Positions 15,812 to 23,559 of a stretch of DNA of 28,704 nt are shown here, piece after piece (the first letter of the stretch is position 1; the number at the start of each line of letters is the position of its first letter). The stretch spans positions 1-28,704 of the forward strand of contig CAZCXP010000014.1 of the NCBI GenBank assembly GCA_964502665.1, given 5' to 3'. The stretch comes from SOKG01 sp964502665 (GTDB taxonomy: Bacteria; Chloroflexota; Dehalococcoidia; SZUA-161). The notes beneath the pieces were generated by a model. That model did no database searches, was not told the DNA's origin, and saw nothing but the letters and a program-made list of their open reading frames with translations. Position numbers and translations under genes: made by a program.

Positions 15812-16527
15812 CGGCCACCTTCCCCTGAAAGCGTTGTGCCCTGCTGCCCTATTTGCGACACCGACTCCTCGTCAACGATCTGACCGTCCTTGAGCGCTAT
15901 GATCCGCTGTGCGTGGTTTGCTATCTCCTGCTCGTGCGTCACCACCAAGACAGTAATGCCTTCCACCCGGTGAAGCTCGCATAGAATATCCAGAATGTCC
16001 TTGCTTGACCGGCTGTCCAGGTTGCCCGTTGGCTCATCAGCAAGGATAATAGCTGGATTATTGACCAGAGCGCGGGCGATTGCCACCCGCTGTCGCTCGC
16101 CTCCTGAAAGCTCCGCCGGTCTGTGGGCGGCACGTGGGCCCATGCCCACCCTCTCAAGAGCCTCCAGCGCCCGTTCTCTGCTGTTACTACCGTTACCATA
16201 GAGCATGGGCAGCCGCACATTGTCCAGCGCCGACGTGCGGGCAAGCAGGTTGAAGGTCTGAAAGACGAAGCCGATTTTCCTGTTCCTTACCTCAGCAAGC
16301 TGCGAGTCGGATAGAGTGCTTACCTCCGCCCCATCGAGGTAATAGTTCCCAGAGGTAGGAGTATCAAGGCATCCTATGATATTTAGCAGTGTGGATTTCC
16401 CGCAGCCGGAAGGGCCCATTATAGCTACCATTTCGCCCTCCTCGATGGAGAAACTCACCCCCCGCAGCGCTTGTACTTCAACCTGCTCCATTTGATATGT
16501 CTTGACGATGTCTCTGAGTTTTATCAT
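15808..16527 (-). CDS. MacB/LolD-like ABC exporter ATPase
   Basis: A 239-residue ATPase with Walker A GPSGCGKST (38-46), Q-loop Gln90 in GFVFQTFNLL, signature LSGGERQRVAIARAL (140-154), Walker B IILADEPTGNLDS (160-172) and the H-loop VVTHEQEIA. FVFQ-FNLL and DEPTGNLDS are the LolD/MacB subgroup forms. I chose ATG 16527 because GGAGG sits 5 nt upstream. A TTG at 16539 would add four residues and overlap the ribosome site. It lies 18 nt after the adaptor gene and overlaps the permease gene by 4 nt, so the three are one translationally linked operon. It powers the permease of the exporter. Confidence 0.95.
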   Translation of the reverse strand: MIKLRDIVKTYQMEQVEVQALRGVSFSIEEGEMVAIMGPSGCGKSTLLNIIGCLDTPTSGNYYLDGAEVSTLSDSQLAEVRNRKIGFVFQTFNLLARTSALDNVRLPMLYGNGSNSRERALEALERVGMGPRAAHRPAELSGGERQRVAIARALVNNPAIILADEPTGNLDSRSSKDILDILCELHRVEGITVLVVTHEQEIANHAQRIIALKDGQIVDEESVSQIGQQGTTLSGEGGR

Positions 16528-16545
16528 GTCCGCCTCCAAAGCCTT

Positions 16546-18021
16546 CTAGCGTATGCGGATATTAATGCCTCCTTCACCTCCCGGTCCAAAGCCTTCTGGT
16601 GGTATAAACCCTTCTGGTAATGTAAAGCCTTGCCGCAAATCTTGTGATGAGGTACCCGCTGTAGCAACCTCAACGATCACTACATCCCCCTCTTCGAGGC
16701 CTGTTACCACCTCGGTCCAAACACCATCGGTGGCTCCCAGCGTTACCATTCTTGGCTGCGCCTGTCCGTCCACCATCACACGAACCATTGCCCTGTCGAC
16801 TGTTCCACCGATGATTGCCTGACTGGGCACAAGAAGCGCGTTGCTGGCCAGCTCGATCTCGATTGTTGCCGTTGCGCTCATCCCGTCCAGGAGCTGAACA
16901 TCATCAGGAGTAGCCAAGCTGATGGTAATCGGGTAGGATACGACCCCGTACTGGGATTGGGCAAAGGCGGTTATGCTGGATACGTTGCCGGAAAGCTCAA
17001 GGTCCGGAATAGCGTCCAGAGTCACGGTTGCCTCCTGCCCCAGCCTCAACTGCGCAACGTCGATCTCATCGACTATGGCGCTCACTTCAAAAGCGGAGGA
17101 GTCTACCAGCTCTATGACAACCGTATTGGCATTCACCTCGTCGCCCGGCTCGACATTTATCTTGGCCACAACCCCATCGAACGGGGCAACCACGGGGTAG
17201 CCATCTTTCGCAGATTCCAACTGCTCCAGCGCATCATCTAAGGCAGCTGTTGCGCCGTCTAACTCGCTTTGCTTCAGTGCTACCTCCAGAGGGTCGGCAC
17301 CCCCCAGTATTTCCTCCAGGGTTTCCTCAGCGTTTTCCAGCTTATTCTCAGCATCGGATACCGACTTATCCACATTCAGCTTCGCCATCTCCAGGTCGAG
17401 CTGAGCTATCTCCCAGTTTCTGTTAACTTGCTGATATTCATCAAAGCTAATCTTTCCAGTCATGTATTGCACGAGGCTTTCACTGTGATTCTGAAAGGCC
17501 TTGTCAACTGCATACTCTGCATTGGCTATTTGAATTGCACCTCGTTCCTGAGCATCCAAGAGCCCCTGTTCGGCACTCTCGACCGCCTCCTCGGCACCAG
17601 CGATATCCGATTCGCTGTATGGGGTCTGGGCCTCTTCAAGTGCCTCCTCTGCATCCCTAAGATTGATCCTGGCCCGGGCCACCGCCTCCTCAAGCGATTC
17701 AATTGATTCGCTGTCAAGCCTGGCCAGCACCTCACCTTGTTCGACAGTATCGTCCTTCTCTACGTACACCGCTTCAACCGTTCCTGCGCTATCGAAGGTG
17801 AGCTGCTCACTGATAGAGTAAACCAGGCTGCCGCTAGAATAGATCGAGCTCGTCAAGTTACCGTATTGTACCGTAACAAGTCTATCTGCGACGCTGGCCT
17901 CAATACCGGAACCGTTGCTGGCCCAGTTGTAGATGCCGTAGACGCCCAAGGCTACACCAACCGTTACAGCCAGGAGCAGGGCCTTTTGCCATAGTTTCAG
18001 CATTTTCAATTTCTTGAACAT
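16546..18021 (-). CDS. MacA/HlyD-like periplasmic adaptor (membrane fusion protein)
   Basis: A 491-residue adaptor with one N-terminal transmembrane helix (about 12-30). The first half-lipoyl segment is GTVEAVYVEKDDTVEQGEVLARLD. A long Glu/Ala-rich coiled-coil hairpin of about 190 residues follows (about 105-295), and the second half-lipoyl segment is APFDGVVAKINVEPGDEVNA. Beta-barrel and membrane-proximal domains follow to about 460. The tail is Gly/Pro-rich and ends GGEGGINIRIR. Its first transmembrane helix may keep it on the membrane as a partner of the MacB-like permease. If the cell has a single membrane, as expected for Chloroflexota, there is no outer-membrane channel to reach. GGAGGGG precedes the ATG. 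It is the first gene after promoter B. Confidence 0.92.
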   Translation of the reverse strand: MFKKLKMLKLWQKALLLAVTVGVALGVYGIYNWASNGSGIEASVADRLVTVQYGNLTSSIYSSGSLVYSISEQLTFDSAGTVEAVYVEKDDTVEQGEVLARLDSESIESLEEAVARARINLRDAEEALEEAQTPYSESDIAGAEEAVESAEQGLLDAQERGAIQIANAEYAVDKAFQNHSESLVQYMTGKISFDEYQQVNRNWEIAQLDLEMAKLNVDKSVSDAENKLENAEETLEEILGGADPLEVALKQSELDGATAALDDALEQLESAKDGYPVVAPFDGVVAKINVEPGDEVNANTVVIELVDSSAFEVSAIVDEIDVAQLRLGQEATVTLDAIPDLELSGNVSSITAFAQSQYGVVSYPITISLATPDDVQLLDGMSATATIEIELASNALLVPSQAIIGGTVDRAMVRVMVDGQAQPRMVTLGATDGVWTEVVTGLEEGDVVIVEVATAGTSSQDLRQGFTLPEGFIPPEGFGPGGEGGINIRIR

Positions 18022-18062
18022 GTTCCCCTCCGTTGCCGAGCGTAGCTTGTAAATCCACAGCT

Positions 18063-18117
18063 AGTGTACGAGAGAATTGTGGAGATTTTATGGAGACGCT
18101 CTGCTTTTTATGTGTAG
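18063..18117 (-). promoter_or_regulatory. Promoter B with OmpR-type direct repeats, before MacAB-like operon
   Basis: Read on the minus strand: distal box CTACACATA (18117-18109), CTCCATAAA (18095-18087), CTCCACAAT (18084-18076), a 7-nt gap and -10 TACACT (18068-18063). The predicted start near 18057 gives a leader of about 36 nt to ATG 18021. It is the best match to promoter A, with the alignment continuing upstream through GAGGA and CGAT-CAAGG (to about 18162). Together they suggest a duplicated or strongly conserved control region. The rest of the 18022-18256 spacer holds no gene. Confidence 0.65.
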
Positions 18118-18256
18118 GTTTGCCGGTCTCAGAAGTTTGGTGTGAGGAGGTACGATACAAGGGCGGGGGCACTTTGAAGCTTCATGTGATGGTGTACCTG
18201 GAGAAGACCAAACTGATCCAGCGCACGATGCTTGCAGACTACCTTGAGAAACCGGA

Positions 18257-19030
18257 CTAGCCCCGCAGGGAGGCTGAGATTCGTATTGCGTCGGTGGGGC
18301 AGGCATCGATGCATTTCCCGCACCGGATACAGTCACTCGAACCGCCTATATCCTCTACTTTTTTGATGTTAGTCGGGCAAATCCTCAGGCATTTCTCGCA
18401 ATCTGTACACTTATCCATGTCCAGCTTTAACTTCAGTATGCTCACCCTGTTGAAAAGGCCGAGCACTCCACCAAGGGGACAGAGGTAACGGCACCAGAAC
18501 CGCCCGATGAGGAAGAAAGCAACAAGACATACAACTAGCGTTATTATGTGGACATAGAAGAATGTGCCGAAGGATAACTGAGGTGAGATAAACCTGTGTG
18601 GTATCGCGCCGAACAAGCTGCCTGCGGGGCAGACCTTGCAAAAGAGCGTATCTACGGCAATCCAGGCCGCCACCAGTGTTCCTGCTAATACCAGAAGTCT
18701 CGCCCAGGCAAAAGGAGGCAGGCTGATGAAGTCCCGGCGCCGCCTGAGCCACACCACCAAATCCTGCACGGTACCGAAGGGACAACCCCACCCACACCAG
18801 AACCGACCCGCAGCCAAGCCGAACAAGCCCAGCGACCCAAGGACATAAAAAGGGAATGGCCCCAGAGCTGCCTGGGTCTGAAGAACACCTATAGGACAGC
18901 CGAATGCTGCTGCAGGGCAGCCATGACAGTAGAAAAAGGGGCATACAACGCCTGTTTCCAGAATCCCCACTAACCCCAGATTGACCAGGACGAGCGCTAT
19001 TAGCTGGGTGGACCACCTTAGCCTGGCCAT
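18257..19030 (-). CDS. NapH/YccM-like membrane polyferredoxin
   Basis: A 257-residue membrane protein with about five hydrophobic helices and two ferredoxin-type 4Fe-4S clusters at the C-terminus: Cys208-211-214-218 (CTDCEKCLRICP) and Cys234-237-240-244 (CIRCGKCIDACP). The helices carry the family's cytoplasmic-face CxxxCP motifs: CGWGCP (79-84), CKVCP (131-135) and CRYLCP (180-185). An extra Cys cluster lies near the N-terminus (Cys30, 35, 38, 45; CPFFYCHGCP). The protein should pass electrons between the cytoplasm and membrane thiol or quinone chemistry. It starts 5 nt after the stop of a CXXC micro-protein gene, downstream of a thioredoxin-like gene, so a thiol-redox relay is likely. Confidence 0.9.
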   Translation of the reverse strand: MARLRWSTQLIALVLVNLGLVGILETGVVCPFFYCHGCPAAAFGCPIGVLQTQAALGPFPFYVLGSLGLFGLAAGRFWCGWGCPFGTVQDLVVWLRRRRDFISLPPFAWARLLVLAGTLVAAWIAVDTLFCKVCPAGSLFGAIPHRFISPQLSFGTFFYVHIITLVVCLVAFFLIGRFWCRYLCPLGGVLGLFNRVSILKLKLDMDKCTDCEKCLRICPTNIKKVEDIGGSSDCIRCGKCIDACPTDAIRISASLRG

Positions 19031-19035
19031 CCCTT

Positions 19036-19182
19036 CTAGCCACCCAGTCCCAGGCAGGAAATGCAGAGGAAACGGACAGAATCCTGCACCAGGCTATACT
19101 GATCCACAGCGAAGGCAATCACAAAGGAGAGGGAAATGCCGAGCAAGACCAGGCGGATGGCAGGTATATTTCTGCGCAACAT
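19036..19182 (-). CDS. CD1871A-type CXXC membrane micro-protein
   Basis: A 48-residue protein: a basic start (MLRRNIP), one transmembrane helix (IRLVLLGISLSFVIAF), a short linker, and the C-terminal motif RFLCISCLGLGG, with its two cysteines in CxxC spacing. This matches my memory of the CD1871A family of small CXXC proteins, which share the ending C-x-x-C-(I/L)-G-(I/L)-G and sit beside polyferredoxin genes; this was not searched. GGGTGAG lies about 9 nt before the ATG. The next gene (polyferredoxin) starts 5 nt after its stop, and the thioredoxin-like gene ends 60 nt upstream. The tight spacing and exact motif make it a real gene despite its size. The CXXC would lie just outside the membrane if the basic end is cytoplasmic. 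Confidence 0.82.
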   Translation of the reverse strand: MLRRNIPAIRLVLLGISLSFVIAFAVDQYSLVQDSVRFLCISCLGLGG

Positions 19183-19242
19183 GCTTTAACGCTCACCCTT
19201 TATAGCCGCAAAGGGTTGGACGGGTTGCCCTGGTTCTTAACG

Positions 19243-19698
19243 TTACTCCTCCACCCCTTCCAGCACTGCTAGCGCTACCTGATAAAAATGGTCAGCAGGC
19301 GCAGCCCCGACAACTCTTGCAAGCTCATACTTCTTCTCATACCCATCGGACGCAGAGAAAACAGTTGTCGGAACCGTTCCCCCTATACCATACCTTGCAT
19401 GCAGGGTGCTCCTACCAGCGTTGCTCTCCAAGCAGATGAAATTTTTATTCAAGAGAGCGCTCAACTCGTCATCAGAAAACGCGTTTTGCTCCAGGCGGAG
19501 GCATGCAGGACACATGTCCGTATAGAAGTATATCACCAGAGGCTTGTTCTGGTCTTGAGCCCTGTTCAATGCCTCAGTCCAATCGGTCAACCACTTTATC
19601 TTACCCTCGCCTTCAGCGGTTGAACAACCTACTGTGCCGACACCAACGGCCACGAGAAGGGCTATAACGAGTGATAGCGCAGCAACTTTCTTTCCCAT
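19243..19698 (-). CDS. Thioredoxin-like lipoprotein or exported protein
   Basis: A 151-residue thioredoxin-fold protein. The N-terminal export signal ends VGTVGC, where Cys25 is a possible lipidation site. The active site is CPAC (Cys63, Cys66) in FYTDMCPACLRLE, followed by the Thioredoxin_7-type segment FICLESNAG and the cis-proline region GGTVPTTVF (Pro110). It should reduce or exchange disulfides on the outer face of the membrane. It heads the operon that continues with the CXXC micro-protein and the membrane polyferredoxin, which gives a plausible source of electrons across the membrane. GGGTGAGG precedes the ATG. Confidence 0.88.
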   Translation of the reverse strand: MGKKVAALSLVIALLVAVGVGTVGCSTAEGEGKIKWLTDWTEALNRAQDQNKPLVIYFYTDMCPACLRLEQNAFSDDELSALLNKNFICLESNAGRSTLHARYGIGGTVPTTVFSASDGYEKKYELARVVGAAPADHFYQVALAVLEGVEE

Positions 19699-19757
19699 TG
19701 AGGCCTCACCCTTTCTCTGTGCCCGATCAGCACCCGCGCGGCAGGCGACTGGCTAAG

Positions 19758-21281
19758 TCAGCCCCATCTCCAGACCAGATGCTGGCCCTTCAGGTCATAT
19801 TTTAGAAGCCCTTCCTCAACCCACCTTTTGATGCTCGCACTGACTTGATGATGGGGGTAGGGCACGATTCCCGCTACCCTCTTTGCCAGGCTTTCCACCG
19901 GGTCCCCTTTCGTCTCCACGCCCCCCAGGTTTTCAATTACATCGCCCTGGAGGAGAGCCCATGGTAGCGGGCCGCTTGCTCTCGATTGCATGGCTTCCAT
20001 ATAGTCGAGTTTACCTTCCTTCTCTAGAGCTTTCAGGTAGAGTCCGAGCCGTTTCTGATATAGGCTGAGAGCCTCGTTTATCTCCTCTGGGCCAGCGCCT
20101 TCCGTCCGAGTTACCGGCGTGTTGGCGTCATATTGCGACCAGTCATTTGTCAGGATTTCAATGCTGTATTCTTCGGCTTTCTCGCGAACCTCGGTTCCGG
20201 GGAAAGGAGACAGCACGTTAAATCCATAAGAAGCACCGAGCTGTTGAGCGAACTGGTCGGTTTCCTTCAGCGTCTCCTTGGTCTCTCCGGGCAGCCCGAT
20301 AATGAAGGATGCCAGGACATTGATGCCAGCCTCCTTCCCTAATCTAACGCCCTCCCTGATTTTCTCCAAGGTGATCTTTTTCTTCGCCGTATCTAGAATA
20401 TGCTGATTTCCACTTTCAACCCCGTAGAGCATCCAGGTACACCCCGCCTCCTTCATCCTGCGCAGTAGCTCCAGATTGACAGTGTCCGCTCTGGAGAAAA
20501 CACTCCAGTTGAACTTCAAGCCCCTGGCGGTTATCTCATCGCAAATGGCATACACATGCCTATGGTTGAGCGTCAGCAGATCGTCCTCAAAGTTCACTTC
20601 CTTAAAGCCGCAAACCAAAGCCTGCTCTATATCGTCCACGACGAGCTTGGGGTTGCGGTATCTGGCTCTCCTGCCCCCCATCTTTGAGCCGACGCAGAAA
20701 ATACAGTTGAAGGGACAACCTCTGCCGGCAATAACGCTGGCGTGCACATCGAGGGCGTGGTATCGGGACAGGGGAAAGAGGTGTCTTGCCGGCAGCGGGA
20801 GCTCATCCAGGTCTTGTATCAGACGGCGCTCGCCGGTCAGTTTTATACCATCTGACCTGAAGGCGATCCCATCTATATCTTCGAGCTTCTTGCCGCCCAC
20901 GATATCCAGCATGGTCTGCTCCCCCTCCCTCCTTACCACAATGTCTATCCAGGGGGCCTCGTTGAGCGTCTCCACTGGGCAGAAGGTGACATGTGGGCCA
21001 CCGATAACGGTGATGATATCCTCGTTCACACTCTTGCAATGCTTGATTATGTCCGAGGCGATGGGGTAGTTCATCGTCACCGAGGTTAGTCCGACGATAT
21101 CCGGCTGGTATTCTGCAATTTTGCTTGTTATCTTTTCCTTCGAATACTTGGAGACCAGGAGATCCAGGATTTGTACTTCACTCCCGTTGTGTTCCAATAC
21201 TCCAGCGATGTAGGCGATGCCCATTGGCATGATCGGGACTTCCGAGAAGGCGTATGGCGGATTAATCAGTAATGTCCTCAT
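19758..21281 (-). CDS. B12-binding-domain radical SAM protein
   Basis: A 507-residue protein. Residues about 1-130 form a cobalamin-binding Rossmann domain (LLINPPYAFSEVPIMPMGIAYIAGVL, then IVGLTSVT and VIGGPHVTF). The radical SAM core follows, with the cluster motif GRGCPFNCIFC (Cys189, Cys193, Cys196) and downstream ED-LL, GVESGNQ and FIIGLPGET segments. The last about 80 residues form an extra domain ending in a winged-helix-like ASIKRWVEEGLLKYDLKG. Family members methylate or rearrange unactivated carbons; the substrate cannot be read from sequence. ATG 21281 is chosen because AGGAG sits 5 nt upstream; the longer frame to 21314 adds NPNLLLRR-type residues without a site. It is co-directional with the PHP gene upstream (101-nt gap) and the redox operon downstream (59-nt gap). 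Confidence 0.92.
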   Translation of the reverse strand: MRTLLINPPYAFSEVPIMPMGIAYIAGVLEHNGSEVQILDLLVSKYSKEKITSKIAEYQPDIVGLTSVTMNYPIASDIIKHCKSVNEDIITVIGGPHVTFCPVETLNEAPWIDIVVRREGEQTMLDIVGGKKLEDIDGIAFRSDGIKLTGERRLIQDLDELPLPARHLFPLSRYHALDVHASVIAGRGCPFNCIFCVGSKMGGRRARYRNPKLVVDDIEQALVCGFKEVNFEDDLLTLNHRHVYAICDEITARGLKFNWSVFSRADTVNLELLRRMKEAGCTWMLYGVESGNQHILDTAKKKITLEKIREGVRLGKEAGINVLASFIIGLPGETKETLKETDQFAQQLGASYGFNVLSPFPGTEVREKAEEYSIEILTNDWSQYDANTPVTRTEGAGPEEINEALSLYQKRLGLYLKALEKEGKLDYMEAMQSRASGPLPWALLQGDVIENLGGVETKGDPVESLAKRVAGIVPYPHHQVSASIKRWVEEGLLKYDLKGQHLVWRWG

Positions 21282-21382
21282 GTTTCTCCTGAGCAAAAGG
21301 TTGGGATTTCTCATGTCAACTGTTTGGAGCCATGCTAGAACCTCCGCGGGCTGGTTGTCAAGCCTCCGACTCCTGCTAACTA

Positions 21383-22138
21383 TTAATCTTGCCCCACCAT
21401 TTCTTCGGGGAACCTTATTCTGCTCTCGTAGTCGTTGAAGGCCAGTCGTAGGCCTTTCAGGTCCATGCTGGGAATTCTCAGGTATGTAGGTCGCCTGCCG
21501 ATCTCGTCCAGGGCGTGAGCGTCCGAGCCCTGGATGCAGGGATATTTCTTGGGGTAATCACGTACTTGCCCTTTGTTCCACAGCCCTTTGTTCTGGGGCT
21601 GCGTGATCTCCAGGGCAGTGAGGTACTGGCTGCTATGGATCCTCATCTTAACGCGGCGGCGCTCGGTGGTCTGCAGGAAACCCGTAGGCCACCTTTCAAT
21701 GTGGGCGGCGATGGCGATCCCTCCCCACTCGTCTATCTTGCGAAAGACGTCCTCAATCCAGTCGCTTATGGTGATGGAACCATCCCCCTTTGCCGCTGCA
21801 CTGACCCCGACGTAATCGAGGAAATCAGCAAGCCGCGGGATGGGGGTTTGCCGATCAAACAGGGCGAGAACATGGCCGCCCCTTGCCGACAGCTCGACCC
21901 CGGGGAACACCGCCAGCCCTCTTTCCTGCCCCAGCTCCCTCACTCTGTCGAGGCCGCGTACGGTGTTGTGGTCGGTAATGGCAATTGCCTCCAGCCCCGC
22001 AGCAAGTGCTGCCCCCACTACCTGCTCCGGGGTGGTCAAGGTGTCGCTATAGCATTTTGACTCCGGGGTATGTATGTGAAGGTCTGCTTTGATGAATCCT
22101 TCGCCCACAAGATTGTCAGCTTGCTCCCCAACTCTCAT
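21383..22138 (-). CDS. PHP-domain phosphoesterase
   Basis: A 251-residue PHP (polymerase and histidinol phosphatase) domain protein with the full set of metal ligands: DLHIHT (His21, His23), TDHN (Asp56, His57), GVELSA (Glu82), AAHIERW (His146) and GSDAH (Asp206, His208). Such stand-alone proteins hydrolyse phosphate monoesters or nucleotides with a trinuclear metal site. ALEITQPQNKGLWNK in the middle and the end DLKGLRLAFNDYESRIRF match PHP proteins whose C-terminal part is often fused to an ATPase (PHP-associated). Here it stands alone. It lies 61 nt after the crotonase-fold gene and may share its transcript. No strong ribosome site was seen before the ATG. Confidence 0.88.
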   Translation of the reverse strand: MRVGEQADNLVGEGFIKADLHIHTPESKCYSDTLTTPEQVVGAALAAGLEAIAITDHNTVRGLDRVRELGQERGLAVFPGVELSARGGHVLALFDRQTPIPRLADFLDYVGVSAAAKGDGSITISDWIEDVFRKIDEWGGIAIAAHIERWPTGFLQTTERRRVKMRIHSSQYLTALEITQPQNKGLWNKGQVRDYPKKYPCIQGSDAHALDEIGRRPTYLRIPSMDLKGLRLAFNDYESRIRFPEEMVGQD

Positions 22139-22199
22139 TGGTCATCAATCCCTGGCGCCAAATGTCCCCGCCAGAAATGAGAATGGCGCTGTACACGCG

Positions 22200-22982
22200 T
22201 CATCTTCCCTTAAATACAGGCTCCCTCTTTTCCAGAAAGGCACGGAGAGCCTCCTGATGGTCCTCGGTTTGAACCAGTGATGCCCACTCTCGCATAATAT
22301 CGTCCAAGGCGGGCTTCAATTCCATGTTCAGACCCTTGTATATGACTTGCTTGGATCTGGCGATAGCAAGCGGCGGCCCTTTGGCCAGCTTAACGGCCAG
22401 TTCCTCGGTGGCAGCCTCAAGCTCCTCATGGGGCACAACCCTGGTAACAAGACCTATCCTCTCCGCTTCGCGGGCGTCGATAAGGTCACCGGTCCAGATC
22501 AGCTCACAGGCCTTGTCTACTCCTATCAATCTGGGTAAGAAGTAGGTCCCGCCAAGGGTAGGCAGCAGTCCCCGGCGGACAAAGAGTGATGAGAAGGTAG
22601 CCCTCTCCGAGGCTATTCTGATGTCGCAGGCACAAGCAGCATCGAGACCACCGCCAGCAGTTATCCCGTTGATGGCAGCGATAACGGGTTTAGCCATCCT
22701 CTGCAAGGGGATGGGTAAGAGTTCGCTCCCTTGCTCTGCCTTGTTCGCTGTCTCGCTGGCGAAACCTTGCTCCAAACTCTTGACATCAGCACCGACGCAA
22801 AAAGCGCGACCCGTCCCCGTGATCACGAATACCCTTACCTCCTCGTCACTCTCTACCTCCTTGATTATGTCATACATACCCTGGTACATCCCCGGGGTAA
22901 AGGCGTTTAGCTTTTGCGGCCGGTTGATGGTCATGGTGGCGATGCCGTCCGCCTTGGTATAGACAAGGTGCTCGTAGTCCAT
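22200..22982 (-). CDS. Crotonase-fold (enoyl-CoA hydratase/isomerase family) protein
   Basis: A 260-residue protein of normal crotonase length. The CoA and oxyanion-hole elements are present: NRPQKLNAFTPGMY, FCVGADVKSLEQG and GITAGGGLDAACACDIRIA. ATG 22982 is chosen by family length and GGGGG upstream; the frame extends 30 residues further without support. The two catalytic glutamates of classical hydratases (rat Glu144 and Glu164) align here with Asp114 and Phe134, and the Asp of PaaG-type isomerases falls on Thr142 (GLLPTLGG). It may therefore be a different crotonase activity (isomerase, hydrolase or dehalogenase type), or use Asp114. The C-terminal helix ends ALRAFLEKREPVFKGR as usual. 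Its acyl-CoA substrate is unknown. Confidence 0.9.
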   Translation of the reverse strand: MDYEHLVYTKADGIATMTINRPQKLNAFTPGMYQGMYDIIKEVESDEEVRVFVITGTGRAFCVGADVKSLEQGFASETANKAEQGSELLPIPLQRMAKPVIAAINGITAGGGLDAACACDIRIASERATFSSLFVRRGLLPTLGGTYFLPRLIGVDKACELIWTGDLIDAREAERIGLVTRVVPHEELEAATEELAVKLAKGPPLAIARSKQVIYKGLNMELKPALDDIMREWASLVQTEDHQEALRAFLEKREPVFKGR

Positions 22983-23202
22983 AGCGCCCCCTTCTCGGAT
23001 GTGACAACTAAGCCCCATTGTAGCAGGTTGCCCGATCTGCCGCAACGAAGAGAGGGAGCTTGACAAAGGCAACTTGGCTACTTAAAGTGTCCATTGCTGA
23101 GTGCGCCCAATGTTGCTGATGACGCATAGAAGCGAGGTGGGAGAGTCAAATCATAAAACACGGAACTAATTTGGAAGAAACCCTTTGAAAAGGAGGAACA
23201 AA

Positions 23203-23511
23203 ATGGCAAAGCAAATTATTCTCTACAATCTGGCACCAAATGTAACTGACGACGAGTATGAAGATTATGTTACCTCGGAGAAAGGCCCTCTACTTGATAG
23301 CCTTGAATCAGTCAAGAAATACGAGCAGGTCAGGATAACTGGCTCCATGGCGGGGGAGATCCCCTACAAATATGTTGGGATCACGCATTTAACGAGCCTG
23401 GATGATTTCAACCAGAAAGATGCCCCGTCACAGAAACTCCAGGACTTCTTTGCAAAATGGATTACGATGGTGTCGGATTTTCATATCCTGTTCGGGGAAG
23501 AGATCTACTAA
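23203..23511 (+). CDS. Small HapK/REDY-like ferredoxin-fold protein
   Basis: A 102-residue protein, MAKQIILYNLAPNVTDDEYE, that resembles the REDY-like HapK family of dimeric alpha-beta barrels: an N-terminal strand followed by DDEYEDYVTSEKGP and a middle strand VKKYEQVRITG. Function unknown; related folds include monooxygenase- and EthD-like proteins. ATG 23203 has a near-perfect AAGGAGG 6 nt upstream; an in-frame TTG at 23185 lies before the ribosome site and is excluded. It is monocistronic, divergent from the crotonase gene across 220 bp, and convergent with the flavin reductase gene. Confidence 0.75.
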   Translation: MAKQIILYNLAPNVTDDEYEDYVTSEKGPLLDSLESVKKYEQVRITGSMAGEIPYKYVGITHLTSLDDFNQKDAPSQKLQDFFAKWITMVSDFHILFGEEIY

Positions 23512-23559
23512 CCCGGACTTTAGCCTCCATCCGTGCATTTGTAGGCAAAAAATCGCAGC

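Noticed and set aside
18411..19118. 235-residue minus-strand frame overlapping the polyferredoxin gene
   Set aside because: It is in a different frame from the gene with 4Fe-4S motifs and includes the CXXC micro-protein out of frame.
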